Source of the DNA: Agelas oroides | Lineage: Eukaryota; Porifera; Demospongiae; Agelasida; Agelasidae | Direction: 5' to 3' | Length of the DNA stretch: 64,000 nucleotides | NCBI GenBank assembly: GCA_949130485.1 | Contig: OX422185.1 | Span: forward strand, 16,185,011-16,249,010 | In this document: positions 12,149 through 26,257 of the stretch, piece by piece | Layout: the number at the start of each line of letters is the position of its first letter | Numbering within the stretch: the stretch's first letter is position 1 | Made by a program: the position numbers and the translations under genes | Notes under the pieces: generated by a model | The model's input: only the letters and a program-made list of their open reading frames with translations | The model's database searches: none | Told to the model about the DNA's origin: nothing

Positions 12149-12259
12149 ATGCCTGAGAGCGAAAAATGTGAAGGCGAATACTGCCAGGTCAACTGGAACG
12201 GTTCGGTGAAAAAATTCAATGTGTGCTTCAATGTAATTCATGTGTACTGTACAACCTAG

Positions 12260-12305
12260 CAAGAAACGAAGAATCATTATCAACTCTGACTATGAAGAGG
12301 ACTAA
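12260..12305 (+). CDS. Possible terminal exon: basic KKRR followed by acidic SIM-like tail
   Basis: After CCTAG at 12255-12259 a short frame reads AAG AAA CGA AGA then IIINSDYEED and TAA at 12303. Basic cluster plus hydrophobic-acidic tail is typical of nuclear proteins with a C-terminal localisation signal. The link to the ORF at 11948 is inferred only from proximity and matching composition. Confidence 0.2.
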
Positions 12306-12430
12306 ACAACAGCATATTCATCTAGTGCTCTTGTAAACATTTATCGTTCATTTCATTTACTGAGCCTTGTATGCAACTGATTTTTATATAGAAAATGGTA
12401 AACATTAAAAGCTCTAAGATTAATAAGTGA

Positions 12431-12564
12431 TAGCATGGTTTGCTGTGGTATTTGGGATTAATAGCACTCATAATGCAGTAAATTGCACTCGGCTTCGCCT
12501 CGTGCAATTACTCTCTGCATTATACTCGTGCTATTAATCCCAAATACCACAGCAAACCATGCTA
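12431..12564. repeat. Foldback (inverted repeat) of 134 bp
   Basis: The left arm begins TAGCATGGTTTGCTGTGG and the right arm ends CCACAGCAAACCATGCTA. The arms are near perfect for about 65 bases each, meeting at GCACTCGGCTTCGCCTCGTGC. It looks like a small non-autonomous foldback element or a source of a long RNA hairpin. No ORF. Confidence 0.8.
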
Positions 12565-12754
12565 TTACATATACAAACATCATGGGTTTGTTGCTGTTGG
12601 CATTGTTACTCGTGCTGCGCACTTGTAACACTACAGATGGGAACTCGTATAATTTTTTCGATTTATCACATTAGGCAGTAAATCCTGCACATCAGTTGTC
12701 TAGCTTAACAGGCTTCTTGATGAACAGGTGCTCAGATGAGTGGTCAGCCTTGAT

Positions 12755-13290
12755 TGTTTCTCACTGTGTACTAGTGTTACATCATGCTTTGTTTTTCAAT
12801 CTTTTTTAACTTGGTGTTGTTACTACAGTGGTGTTGACAGTATACATTACATACAAGGGTGCATCGACTGCAAAGGGAAGAGAGCGCAAGTAACTCTGTA
12901 AACGGAAAAATGATTTTAACAGCAAAATTCTAATGGTATAGTTACATGTGATTTCGACATTAGTGACCTGCTGTAGTACACTTTGTTGTAAATCAGCGAA
13001 TATCTTATCTAGACTCACTACTAGCTCTTACCAGTGTATTTTACGCCCTATGCTTGGCCAGCAACTCCAATGAACTCAGTTATTGATCGGAGGTGGTCTT
13101 GAGCAAAGTGTGCAGTAAAGTACCTGTGGGCATTGCCTAGCCTTGTTTCTCATTGTGTACTAGTGTTACAACATGTTTTCACTCTTTTTAAACTTCGTGT
13201 TGTTACTACAGCAGTGTTGACAGTATACATTACATACAAGGGTGCATCGACTGCAAAGGGAAGAGAGTGCATGTATTTGTAGACCAACCG
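12755..13290. repeat. Local tandem duplication, offset about 385 bp
   Basis: 12757-12900 and 13140-13275 share long matches, including GTGTACTAGTGTTACA and GGTGCATCGACTGCAAAG. The sequence between them (12900-13140) is not repeated. Both are intron sequence just upstream of the large 4.1-kb tandem duplication. Confidence 0.75.
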
Positions 13291-13321
13291 ATTTTTTTGT
13301 AAAACAATGACTTGAGACAAT

Positions 13322-16300
13322 CTGTTTAACATATTGTTTGCAAGGGGCATGTTGATTATACATTGACGGGCTTATCAAGCCACCAAAGGTGGTAAGAAGG
13401 CATGTAACTAGCATACCTAGCAATGTAAGCAGCAAATTCAAATGTGGCTGCCGGATATACTATTTTTAGGTACATCATAGTACATGAAATAATGCATTTA
13501 TGCAAAATGACACGGAGTAAGCCTTTTTGCACAAACCCATGCAACTAATTGGGTATCTCGAGACTTTATAGAGGTGGGCTAGCTGAGTTATTCTGCACTT
13601 AAGAATGGTATGAACAGAAAACACTATTTACTCACATCCAGTGTCTTTCATAGCGGTTGTATGCAATAAGGTAAGTATAAACATTCAAAATCTATGACAA
13701 CGGATAGTGGGCAGATTTTAGAATGCCATTTTACCAAGGCATCAGGAGCTTCACCTCCTGCCTCAACCACTTACAGTAATATTTAGGTCATCATTGCACA
13801 TTGTTGCTTGGTCAATATTCCTATCTCCTGCTTTTAAAATATGCAGTTTTTCATCCCATTGGTAACCCTTCCATGAGTCATGCAGACGTACATAGTTCAC
13901 AACTAGCAACAACACAAAGCAACACAGGACAGACAGGGTAGCCCCAACCTTAACAAGAATTGAGTAACAAAGCTTATATGAAGTCACAATGAACAAAATG
14001 ATGGTACCCTATGTATGTAAACACAGATTTTGTGTACAATGTATATGAACCTTACATCAGACATCAGGGGGGAGGGGCCAGCTACAAGTACATTTGTGCC
14101 AACACATTACATAATTGTGATCTTGCAGTTTCCTTCTGATGTGTTGGAGGGTGACAATCATGTTTCATAAACTGCCATTTTGAGATCCTGTCTTATGAAA
14201 GTAAATGCTTTAAGGTCAGCAGGTTTGGTTTGTATGTTTCCATGGTAACTGATTGTGGACTACGCACCATACCCGAAGGACAACACAGTCTCATGTAGTC
14301 TACTGTCATTGAGAAATTTTGAAGAGTATTTATCGACTGTAACCAAGCCTATAAAACCAGCCAGTGTCACCACAGCAAATGACATCACTGGGATTGGTTT
14401 GTTACTCATGAAAAGATCAACTGTGTAATTTCTGATAAGCATTCAGTACAGTGATAGGAAATAAGGTATTTCAAACAGTTGGTTGCTATAGGAAAAGCAT
14501 GCTGTACTCTTGCAACTTTTACACTTTATAACCACAGACATGTCCAGTGTTTACTTGTGGTCAGGTAACTGTTGCAGCTGTCATATAATTATGTAACTGT
14601 TGCAGCTGTCAACAATAAGTGTTATTACATCAGTAGAGCCTAGCAACACATTTATGCTGTGGCTATGACGTCAGTGCTTTAGGCTAATATACTCAGGAAA
14701 GTGCAGACTGCTGTAAACTTTAAAATGGCACCAAAGGAAACAGTCACAATTCAACTGTGTAAGGAAAGCTCCTAGACATTGTATGCTCGGTTACTGCCAC
14801 TTTTATGAGAGTGATCAATGAGCTTCTCTTACACAGTTGTACTGTGACTACTTTTGGTGCAAAAGTTTCACAACTAATGTATCTGACCTTATGGAGGATG
14901 CTGTTAGCCAAAAACCACTGCCATGTACCGTATCACCTGATCAAAGAATCATTTTGTTGCTACCAGTCAATTTGTACATGGAAATACTATAATGCTTGGC
15001 AGCTGCACATGATTATCTGATCACAAGTGAACAGTTGTAGAGATGAGGCTATCGTGCTCAAAAATTCACCATTTATGGTTGAATGCTTCAAATTACGTCC
15101 AATTATGTATCCCTACATGCTCATGCAGTAAGTTAACTATTTAATAGAATTTAGTCAATTTACAACCTGAAAATGCGCCCTAAGATGCTCACACAACCTA
15201 GATTAGTGCTGCAGATTCACTGCTTGGAGTTTAGTGCTACTTAGCTGCTTTGTCGTGAACTTTATCAAAACAAGCTTCACCCTCAAGGAGCCAGACATGA
15301 CACTATGAAAGGTAAGCCTCTAACAGCTTTATTCTCGTGTGCGCAGCTTGAATCACCTGTGCACCCATATAAGCTTTTGTATGTATGCTGTAGTCCTGCA
15401 GCTGTCATGCATATTAGTGTTTTTATGTACCTGTAGAACTTGTTCATCACCGGCACCATAGCTAGCAACATTCCGTGGCTATACATTACACATGGCAGTA
15501 GTTTTGGCTAATATATGATCCACAGGAGAGTGCAGACTGAAACACAGTCACAATTTGACTGTGTATTAAAGTCTCTAGGTAGGTTACTGCCACTTTCCTG
15601 ATGGTGATCGATATCAGCTTTTCTTACACAGTTGTATCATGACTGTTTCATTGGTGCAACTGTCTGCACCTTTCGGAGTATGCCTTCGTGTAGTCGAAAA
15701 ACACTACCATGTCCAATCAATGTATAGCCAAAGAATAGCTACAGTCATGAACAAATAACACTTGGCAGCTGCACAGGATGCAGCAATTATTTGAGCACAA
15801 GTAAACACTAGCCATGCTCCTTCTGTACATCTTGCAAACATGTTTGCATACATGTCATGAAATCATGGAGGTGTGTCAGTGTCAGAATCCATTAACATTA
15901 TGATTTTAAAAAAGAGCAATTGGTAATTTTAAGAGTGAATTTTGCTTTATGTCTCTCTCCACAGCCTTCGAAACAATCAAATCAGTCCACAAGGATGTGA
16001 GGCGATAGCAATTGGACTCAAACACTGCACAAAGCTTGAATATCTCAAGTGAGTATTTGCAACCTTTTTTTACAGCAAATTTATATGATAACACCCTTCT
16101 TGAGTATGTGGTAAGAATTCGTTGGGGTAATGTTGCAAGCTCAGTATCAGTTACGTGTCTTAAATGCAGCAGCCATGGCCATCCCACTTTGTTGCAACAG
16201 TAAGGAGTATGTTCACACTTTAGTGTTCTTAGTGACTGGAAGCTGGCTGTGGCCTGCTTTGATCTCGTGAACCAGGCTCACAAGACTGTCAGTATCTTAA

Positions 16301-17463
16301 AAGTGAAAACACATACCACAGGAGTCAGTGTTAGAAAAGTTTTGCCAATCATGAGATTTCAGTTTCTCTTTCAGTCTATACGCGAACCTTAAAATTGATT
16401 CCACCAGCATAACCATGTGATGTCATCAAATTCTGAATGGATACGTAATGAGCTCTACACACGGCCAACTTTCAAGCTTTATATTTCGTAGTAGCAAACT
16501 TGGATCGAAATGATACTTACACATTGTGTTGTGAGGGCTGCCAAGTGTAAGTTCATAGTGTCACTGTTACAGTACCTGCTAGGTGCTGCATACGGCGGTA
16601 CAGATTATGTTCACTTACAGGACAAAAGTGCAATCCTGAGTCATTTTTGATTTACTGCACAACTAGGGGCAACATGGAGCTAGAACACGATCTTCACAGT
16701 ACATTCAGCACTATAACATATTCGAGTTAGAAGCCAAAAGCTCAAGTCTCACGGTAGATACAAAGCGTACAATATCGGAAAAAATGGCTTCACAGGCTCA
16801 AACATAGACATGGTACAGAACACACTAAGAAAGTGCAACCAGCACTACATAGCCCTTCCGGCTCTTTGCTATAACTTACAAAATATCCAATCTCCATAGC
16901 TATCGTATTCTCTGAGATACAAGCACTTATGCAAGAGTCCTAGTGACCACTCTCAGCTGTGATCGATTTTTGATTTGGCACACACCTAGGGGCAGAACGG
17001 CCAACTGCTCCATAAATTTCTGGACACGTTTTTTCCCACTCTGACTACGCAATAACTTTGTCAAACTCCAAGTACTTTTCCAGTTATGATGGAGCAAATT
17101 CACGATATTGTTCAGTAAATTCCCGGGAAGTTCCCGGCACTTCCTACGCCAACTGAATGACAGCTGTATTGTGAACTGTTGGGTGCTAATGGTTTACACA
17201 AGCTGAACTTTTAGTTGACTACTTGTAATTGCTAATCTGATTTTGTAAGTGGAATAAAATGTATGGGAAGTCTGAGGCCTGCGTGAAACCTCAGTATATT
17301 CAACCCATCATTCACAAAGTGGGCATGACTGGACAAGGACCATGAGCCTTACATTTTTCTTTTTGCATGTGTCAAGAATCTAGTGGCATGTTTGCACCAA
17401 CTGGGAGCTTAGAGGCATTTGCTAACAGAACACCTTACTATAAAAATTTTTGTCAAGTTCAAC
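13322..17463 (+). repeat. 4142-bp tandem duplication, left copy
   Basis: The copy matches 17464-21605 base for base with about twenty substitutions seen by eye and no large indel. Most substitutions fall between 15.2 and 16.84 kb. The shared trinucleotide CTG marks all three junctions (13322, 17464, 21606), a microhomology join. It contains one complete LRR exon (15965-16048). The rest is intron. Parts of it (13760-13930 and 14450-14600) are distantly related to intron stretches at 8880, 32041 and 57990. Confidence 0.95.
15965..16048 (+). CDS. LRR exon 2 of 7
   Basis: This is an 84-bp symmetric phase-2 exon with acceptor TGTCTCTCTCCACAG and donor GTGAGT. It encodes one RI-type LRR beginning LRNNQISPQGCEAIAIGL and ending HCTKLEYL. 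The conserved LxxN-x-I, G at the loop, and leucines of the helix are all present. HC in the variable surface segment differs from the KMVNLQ pattern of exons 1, 4, 5 and 6, so this repeat belongs to a separate LRR subfamily in the gene. It lies in the left copy of the 4142-bp tandem duplication and is identical to exon 3. Confidence 0.85.
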
Positions 17464-20400
17464 CTGTTTAACATATTGTTTGCAAGGGGCATGTTGATTA
17501 TACATTGACGGGCTTATCAAGCCACCAAAGGTGGTAAGAAGGCATGTAACTAGCATACCTAGCAATGTAAGCAGCAAATTCAAATGTGGCTGCCGGATAT
17601 ACTATTTTTAGGTACATCATAGTACATGAAATAATGCATTTATGCAAAATGACACGGAGTAAGCCTTTTTGCACAAACCCATGCAACTAATTGGGTATCT
17701 CGAGACTTTATAGAGGTGGGCTAGCTGAGTTATTCTGCACTTAAGAATGGTATGAACAGAAAACACTATTTACTCACATCCAGTGTCTTTCATAGCGGTT
17801 GTATGCAATAAGGTAAGTATAAACATTCAAAATCTATGACAACGGATAGTGGGCAGATTTTAGAATACCATTTTACCAAGGCATCAGGAGCTTCACCTCC
17901 TGCCTCAACCACTTACAGTAATATTTAGGTCATCATTGCACATTGTTGCTTGGTCAATATTCCTATCTCCTGCTTTTAAAATATGCAGTTTTTCATCCCA
18001 TTGGTAACCCTTCCATGAGTCATGCAGACGTACATAGTTCACAACTAGCAACAACACAAAGCAACACAGGACAGACAGGGTAGCCCCAACCTTAACAAGA
18101 ATTGAGTAACAAAGCTTATATGAAGTCACAATGAACAAAATGATGGTACCCTATGTATGTAAACACAGATTTTGTGTACAATGTATATGAACCTTACATC
18201 AGACATCAGGGGGGAGGGGCCAGCTACAAGTACATTTGTGCCAACACATTACATAATTGTGATCTTGCAGTTTCCTTCTGATGTGTTGGAGGGTGACAAT
18301 CATGTTTCATAAACTGCCATTTTGAGATCCTGTCTTATGAAAGTAAATGCTTTAAGGTCAGCAGGTTTGGTTTGTATGTTTCCATGGTAACTGATTGTGG
18401 ACTACGCACCATACCCGAAGGACAACACAGTCTCATGTAGTCTACTGTCATTGAGAAATTTTGAAGAGTATTTATCGACTGTAACCAAGCCTATAAAACC
18501 AGCCAGTGTCACCACAGCAAATGACATCACTGGGATTGGTTTGTTACTCATGAAAAGATCAACTGTGTAATTTCTGATAAGCATTCAGTACAGTGATAGG
18601 AAATAAGGTATTTCAAACAGTTGGTTGCTATAGGAAAAGCATGCTGTACTCTTGCAACTTTTACACTTTATAACCACAGACATGTCCAGTGTTTACTTGT
18701 GGTCAGGTAACTGTTGCAGCTGTCATATAATTATGTAACTGTTGCAGCTGTCAACAATAAGTGTTATTACATCAGTAGAGCCTAGCAACACATTTATGCT
18801 GTGGCTATGACGTCAGTGCTTTAGGCTAATATACTCAGGAAAGTGCAGACTGCTGTAAACTTTAAAATGGCACCAAAGGAAACAGTCACAATTCAACTGT
18901 GTAAGGAAAGCTCCTAGACATTGTATGCTCGGTTACTGCCACTTTTATGAGAGTGATCAATGAGCTTCTCTTACACAGTTGTACTGTGACTACTTTTGGT
19001 GCAAAAGTTTCACAACTAATGTATCTGACCTTATGGAGGATGCTGTTAGCCAAAAACCACTGCCATGTACCGTATCACCTGATCAAAGAATCATTTTGTT
19101 GCTACCAGTCAATTTGTACATGGAAATACTATAATGCTTGGCAGCTGCACATGATTATCTGATCACAAGTGAACAGTTGTAGAGATGAGGCTATCGTGCT
19201 CAAAAATTCACCATTTATGGTTGAATGCTTCAAATTACGTCCAATTATGTATCCCTACATGCTCATGCAGTAAGTTAACTATTTAATAGAATTTAGTCAA
19301 TTTACAACCTGAAAATGCGCCCTAAGATGCTCACACAACCTAGATTAGTGCTACAGATTCACTGCTTGGAGTTTAGTGCTACTTAGCTGCTTTGTCGTGA
19401 ACTTTATCAAAACAAGCTTCACCCTCAAGGAGCCAGACATGACACTATGAAAGGTAAGCCTCTAACAGCTTTATTCTCGTGTGCGCAGCTTGAATCACCT
19501 GTGCACCCATATAAGCTTTTGTATGTATGCTGTAGTCCTGCAGCTGTCATGCATATTAGTGTTTTTATGTACCTGTAGAACTTGTTCATCACCGGCACCA
19601 TAGCTAGCAACATTCCGTGGCTATACATTACACATGGCAGTGGTTTTGGCTAATATATGATCCACAGGAGAGTGCAGACTGAAACACAGGCACAATTTGA
19701 CTGTGTATTAAAGTCTCTAGGTAGGTTACTGCCACTTTCCTGATGGTGATCGATATCAGCTTTTCTTACACAGTTGTATCATGACTGTTTCATTGGTGCA
19801 ACTGTCTGCACCTTTCGGAGTATGCCTTCATGTAGTCGAAAAACACTACCATGTCCAATCAATGTATAGCCAAAGAATAGCTACAGTCATGAACAAATAA
19901 CACTTGGCAGCTGCACAGGATGCAGCAATTATTTGAGCACAAGTAAACACTAGCCATGCTCCTTCTGTACATCTTGCAAACATGTTTGCATACATGTCAT
20001 GAAATCATGGAGGTGTGTCAGTGTCAGAATCCATTAACATTATGATTTTAAAAAAGAGCAATTGGTAATTTTAAGAGTGAATTTTGCTTTATGTCTCTCT
20101 CCACAGCCTTCGAAACAATCAAATCAGTCCACAAGGATGTGAGGCGATAGCAATTGGACTCAAACACTGCACAAAGCTTGAATATCTCAAGTGAGTATTT
20201 GCAACCTTTTTTTACAGCAAATTTATATGATAACACCCTTCTCGAGTATGTGGTAAGAATTCGTTGGGGTAATGTTGCAAGCTCAGTATCAGTTACGTGT
20301 CTTAAATGCAGCAGCCATGGCCATCCCACTTTGTTGCAACAGTAAGGAGTATGTTCACACTTTAGTGTTCTTAGTGACTGGAAGCTGGCCTTGGCCTGCT

Positions 20401-21605
20401 TTGATCTCGTGAGCCAGGCTCACAAGACTGTCAGTATCTTAAAAGTGAAAACACATACCACAGGAGTCAGTGTTAGAAAAGTTTTGCCAATCATGAGATT
20501 TCAGTTTCTCTTTCAGTCTACACGCGAACCTTAAAATTGATTCCACCAGCATAACCATGTGATGTCATCAAATTCTGAATGAATACGTAATGAGCTCTAC
20601 ACACGGCCAACTTTCAAGCTTTATATTTCGTAGTAGCAAACTTGGATCGAAATGATACTTACACATTGTGTTGTGAGGGCTGCCAAGTGTAAGTTCATAG
20701 TGTCACTGTTACAGTACCTGCTAGGTGCTGCATACGGCGGTACAGATTACGTTCACTTACAGGACAAAAGTGCAATCCTGAGTCATTTTTGATTTACTGC
20801 ACAACTAGGGGCAACGTGGAGCTAGAACATGATCTTCACAGTACATTCAGCACTACAACATATTCGAGTTAGAAGCCAAAAGCTCAAGTCTCACGGTAGA
20901 TACAAAGCGTACAATATCGGAAAAAATGGCTTCACAGGCTCAAACGTAGACATGGTACAGAACACGCTAAGAAAGCGCAACCAGCACTACATAGCCCTTC
21001 CGGCTCTTTGCTATAACTTACAAAATATCCAATCTCCATAGCTATCGTATTCTCTGAGATACAAGCACTTATGCAAGAGTCCTAGTGACCACTCTCAGCT
21101 GTGATCGATTTTTGATTTGGCACACACCTAGGGGCAGAACGGCCAACTGCTCCATAAATTTCTGGACACGTTTTTTCCCACTCTGACTACGCAATAACTT
21201 TGTCAAACTCCAAGTACTTTTCCAGTTATGATGGAGCAAATTCACGATATTGTTCAGTAAATTCCCGGGAAGTTCCCGGCACTTCCTACGCCAACTGAAT
21301 GACAGCTGTATTGTGAACTGTTGGGTGCTAATGGTTTACACAAGCTGAACTTTTAGTTGACTACTTGTAATTGCTAATCTGATTTTGTAAGTGGAATAAA
21401 ATGTATGGGAAGTCTGAGGCCTGCGTGAAACCTCAGTATATTCAACCCATCATTCACAAAGTGGGCATGACTGGACAAGGACCATGAGCCTTACATTTTT
21501 CTTTTTGCATGTGTCAAGAATCTAGTGGCATGTTTGCACCAACTGGGAGCTTAGAGGCATTTGCTAACAGAACACCTTACTATAAAAATTTTTGTCAAGT
21601 TCAAC
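17464..21605 (+). repeat. 4142-bp tandem duplication, right copy
   Basis: This is the right copy of the tandem pair. It ends at CTG 21606, after which unrelated sequence (CATCATGAGGG) begins. It contains LRR exon 20107-20190 at the same offset. The very low divergence means a recent duplication, recent gene conversion, or two alleles placed in tandem by assembly. Confidence 0.95.
20107..20190 (+). CDS. LRR exon 3 of 7 (identical copy of exon 2)
   Basis: The exon, its acceptor CTCTCTCCACAG and its donor GTGAGT are the same as at 15965, 4142 bp away. Joined to exon 2 it gives two consecutive identical 28-residue repeats (LRNNQISPQG...LEYLN), with the junction codon AAC for the Asn before the next leucine. 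All substitutions between the duplicate copies lie outside the exon. If the duplication is real the receptor gains one LRR turn with no frame change. Confidence 0.8.
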
Positions 21606-22426
21606 CTGCATCATGAGGGATGCTCGGACTTCCTACCAAACTGTCTATGCACTCAGTCCTGATGAATGTGGGCTAAGGCTGGGACCACATTAAGCGTATT
21701 ATAGCTATATGTGACTCAACCATTATTCCAGTGTGTATTTCAATCATGTTACATATCACATTTGAAGTGCTGTAGTGCAGAACTTTCATGAAGGGACTGA
21801 ATACCAGACACATTTACACAGCGCACATGAGCCACACCCTCAAGTTGTACACTACAGTATTTTTGAATGTGGTACTGCGATTAAAATACACAATTGGTTG
21901 TTTGGTTTCTATCCAGGACTGCCACATACGTATGCTTTACCTGGCCTAGTATTTAGAGAGGTGCACATTTTGCCTGCACATAATCATTAGCTGTGGACAC
22001 AGAAGCGTAATGCATGAAGGAACACAAAGTGCATCCATATGCCAAATTTCATGGAACTAAAGCTAGTGTGCTTGCTCATTAGAATGGTGTTTCTGCACTG
22101 CCTAGTGTAGTAGTGATCGATCATTCTCAGGAGGAATGTACCAGCAGGAAACAAACTATAAGCCAAAAGGAGGTGTACTTGAAACCCAATGCTGCATAAT
22201 ACGGCACCCACTTTGAACATAAGGTGTAGTTAATGGAATACAATAGGTAGCTAATGGAGCATAACATATGAATTTTCTGTTTAATTTTCTTTACAAATCC
22301 AACTTGACCATGAAAGTTACACCTCGTGAAAAATATTTGCTTTACAGTACAAACGCAATACATGTGTATGGTTGCATTAATCAATGACCTTAGTCTTTTG
22401 GGCTCCAAGCAGTAACTGGTGGCACT
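21606..22426. other. Intron segment with ancient match to 38.1-38.4 kb
   Basis: GGGATGCTCGGACTTCCT and the following several hundred bases are recognisably related to 38130-38420 (shared GTGGGCTAAGGCT, GTGCACATT and AGGAACACAAAGTG-like words). A partial old copy of the GGACTGCCACATA-ended element family lies near 21890-21955. No gene is seen. Confidence 0.55.
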
Positions 22427-25400
22427 GAGTTGTTGTTGGCTTTCAATGAGTGGGCACCTATTAGAGTGCAGAACAAGCACAAAACCTCATTAACCCCTAT
22501 AGCTGATTACATTCATTGGGAAAGATAAAATTTGGGAGGAGTCCTGACTAACACCTAATCAACTTCTCACCCAATATTACATGTTTCCATTGCAGGCACA
22601 ATTTGTATATGGATCCATACAAATGTATGCACAGGCGAGTAGAGGTATATAAATGTCAATGTGCACACGAGTACAGGTATGATGCACACATGGAAGTAAC
22701 TTCCCTAAGACATGAGGACAACATTTTAACAAGATGTGTTCAACTGTTAGTGTCAGTGAGAGATGTTTTAGGACCATCAACCTGGAGGTGCTGTCGTGCA
22801 ACATGTAGGCAAATGTAGCAGTCCAAGCCATAGTAATGATGAGGCTGAGGACACTTTCCCACAAGCTGAGTGGCTTGAGTATCACCACCATCATCCTCTT
22901 CCCACAGCAGCAAGCCCAATGTCCAATACTACCATTTTTCACAAGAGTGAAAAGTGACAAAATACAAACAGCAATGATGGCATAAACGACAAAGACTTGT
23001 ATGTGCATGATGCATAAATGTAGCCTCGTTTCCTGGCAACCGCCCAGCTTTTTGTCTCTGGCAGTACAAAATATGGGAGCTCAACAATGTACAATGTATT
23101 TTATAAGGTAGCAGAAAATAACTGAACATAGGTAGGTTGCTGATTGTACCCATACATGATGCATTACCCACACCACAGTCAAAGGTCACTGTGCTCTAGT
23201 CATTTACATGTGTAGAGAAGGCTCCAACAAAGCATGAAAGAGATCCTGCAACTGTGCGGCTCACACTGCACCCTAGCTACCACTCCTCAGTTTATTAGGT
23301 CAGACTATATGGAATATATGAATGTGTCATCAATACTTTCACTATAATGATTGCGGTGCTACATGATATGTTAGTGCGCCACCACTTCTTGACCGCTAAG
23401 AACCTTACTACCACAGCGTAAAATAGCACTGACATTCTTTGACTTCACACAACTAGCTGACAATCATCGTGCTTAAATGACATGCATCTTTTATTCATGT
23501 TCCTGCCTGATCAACTGTGAGAGTGTACTTGAAACGTTACATGTAACTACACATACCTCCTGTATTAATTTTTTCAATTTCTATAAATATTGTAATCTCT
23601 GTAATTCTGTATCCTTTCTACTTATAGCACACCATAGCAAGCTTAGGTTAGTTCTATCTTTGTGCAGCTGAAGGTCAACACAAAAACATTCTGCATTGTT
23701 GTTGCAATTTTAGCAAAGCTCAAAGAAGTCATTTTTAATAGTAAGAATAAAGTTTTGTCAGTCAAGTGAAGTCCAAAAGAAATTAGTATTTTTGCCTTCG
23801 CTATTCTCTGCATATACTTCAGTTAATATTAAAACTAAAACCCTACCATTCCACTCACACAGCTAATTACATCATATATGTCACATGACAGAAATTGGTG
23901 GAACTGCAAGTACCACCATAGAGCCTCGTGAACAGAATTTATACCAGGATCCCCACTGATCCCCCGGCATACTTGGATGCTACAAGCACTTACCTGTTTA
24001 ATCTCTGTAAATCTCCATAAATTCCCCCGCGTACCTAAGAATGGAATGTAATTTATTTTACGTGATTCTTAGAGCTTGTCCTACCTCACCTGGGTAAGAG
24101 TAATGAAGCCATGTGTGATCAATACAAATTAGATTACACACAGGAAACCACAAGGTTGTGTCACTTAAGTGTGTCATAATGAGATTCATAACTCATGGGT
24201 AGCAGCTTTTGTGCAGAACTGTTATATTTCGGACGAAATTCCAAATATCTCAGGAACAGCATTCCTGATTGGGACAAGCAAGAAACGATTCTGCGCGCAT
24301 TGGCCTTTGCAGCAAAGTATCATAAGGTAGAGGTCATAAAATGTGTGGGCTGTTTGTTACTAGTTTGATCTCTTTGTTGGTGATGGGCAGGTCCTTTTAC
24401 GTGCGTTCATAGCCCCTCTACAACTTCAAGATACAAATAGCAGTGCCAGGGCTATCTCACTGGATGGCAGTTGCACAATGTCTGCAATAGTCTTGAATTC
24501 AGACCATCCTGAAGATCGGTCTGGGTTTGAGACTACAAATTACAAAGCATTGTCATTTCCAGTCAAAGCTATTCAATTATTCCACCATTGTTACTTCATA
24601 CTTCACAGCGTTTCTTCAAGAACCAATTACATCATGCACCATTTGGAAGTACCAAATAACTGGAACAATTTGCAGTCTGCAAGTTTGGTGGCTTGGCCCC
24701 AGACAGGGCATAAAAATATACTTGAGGAATGTCAAAGTAGGCGGAGCGTAGGTGAGCAGCTGCACTGAGTCAGGATTGCCATGGAGAGCTACAAAATGGA
24801 GTTATATTAGAGGACACCACATTTATCACGTGTATAGTCATTATACTTGACTCCCATTGTTGGTGTCTTGGCCAGATTTACATTGTAGGCTGTCTTTCAC
24901 ACGTTCCTTCGCTAGTTCCATTCGCATTGCGCATTATGTAACTTCAGAATAGATGGTGGAGGGTACCAGATTTGACAAAAATTGCTTCTACAAGCTGTTC
25001 CTTGATCCAGGAAGTCTCACAAGACTTGAATAAAGCTGGTGTAGTAGCAGTACGTTTGATCTAAATGGAACTCGACCAACACTTTGTCTATTATGCCTTT
25101 CAGAGTGGCTTGTCGGCATTCAAAAGCTACTATTGAAAGCCACTGCTCCGCCCTCTACTAGGTCCACTGCTCTTTGCCAATGCCACATTGTAACACAGTG
25201 AGCCCAGTACGAAATATTTCTGATATGAAACCTTGGAAAGCTACCGTTACTGACTTGTATATAGTCCCACAAGCACTTGTACCGTGTACTGTCTACAAAA
25301 CTGGATGTTATGTGCAATTCCAATCCCCTTCCCACATACATACCTGGTTGTCTTTGAAAGCACTTTGTGAAGTAAGTAGTGTTGCTCACAATGATGCACT

Positions 25401-26257
25401 AAGGGAACTGTACTTAGGGAAGATGAAGGTGACATCTGGAAGGGAGAAATCATGAAACTTGAAACGTAGTGTGCATCAAAACATGCAACACAGGGCTGTA
25501 CTACAACTGGTTCAGCCATGGTTATACACTGGTTTTTTGTGAGTGCTTGTGAGGTATAGTGCTGCCTCTCAGAACAAGCATGCGAGACTAACACTACACT
25601 CAAAGTTTAACACTCAGAAACATGCTTACTATTGATCAAATGGCTGCTGGTGAAGAGGGATGAAGGATAGTCAAATCCCAGAGTATCCCAAAGTATTCAG
25701 CTGTGAAATTCAGCATTCTGGTTTGCAGTCCTATAAAGGGTAGTTGGATAAATTTTTGGGGGAGAGGTGGGGGCAGTCCTCAGATTCCCATACATTACTG
25801 CATGCATCCAAATATGGCTACATGGACAGGTATTTTGAGGGCAACTGTGAAAGCTGGAATGCAGGAACGTGGAACGGAAATAAGATGCAAAGTGCGCCAG
25901 AAATAAGATGCATGGTATTGTCCGAAACGCGTCCTGCGCAGTGAGTGACTTTGCATAATATCTAGGCCTGTTTTATAAGGGAGATGTGGTTCGTTGATTG
26001 TTCATGCACATAATATGTTTTCTTAGTTGTAAACTGGATACGCTTTGTTAGCTACTATTGTATCCAATGCTCTGGAGCATAAATTGTTTATAAAAAATAA
26101 AAAATAAAAAAATAAAAGTGTGCCTGATGAACTTGCATGCGCACATTGTGAAGGTGCACATGGCTATAGGAGCAAATGCCAAGTATATTTGCTAGCAGTT
26201 TAGTTTGCAGGCTCAGGCGAGTCCGTTTGTCAGTCTGTCAGTTTAGGACGTTGAAGA

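Noticed and set aside
22577..23189. Minus-strand frames of 143 and 86 codons with hydrophobic stretches
   Set aside because: The matching region of copy 1 (about 150-735) keeps only fragments of the frame, and changes between copies do not respect codons. This is intron of a plus-strand gene.
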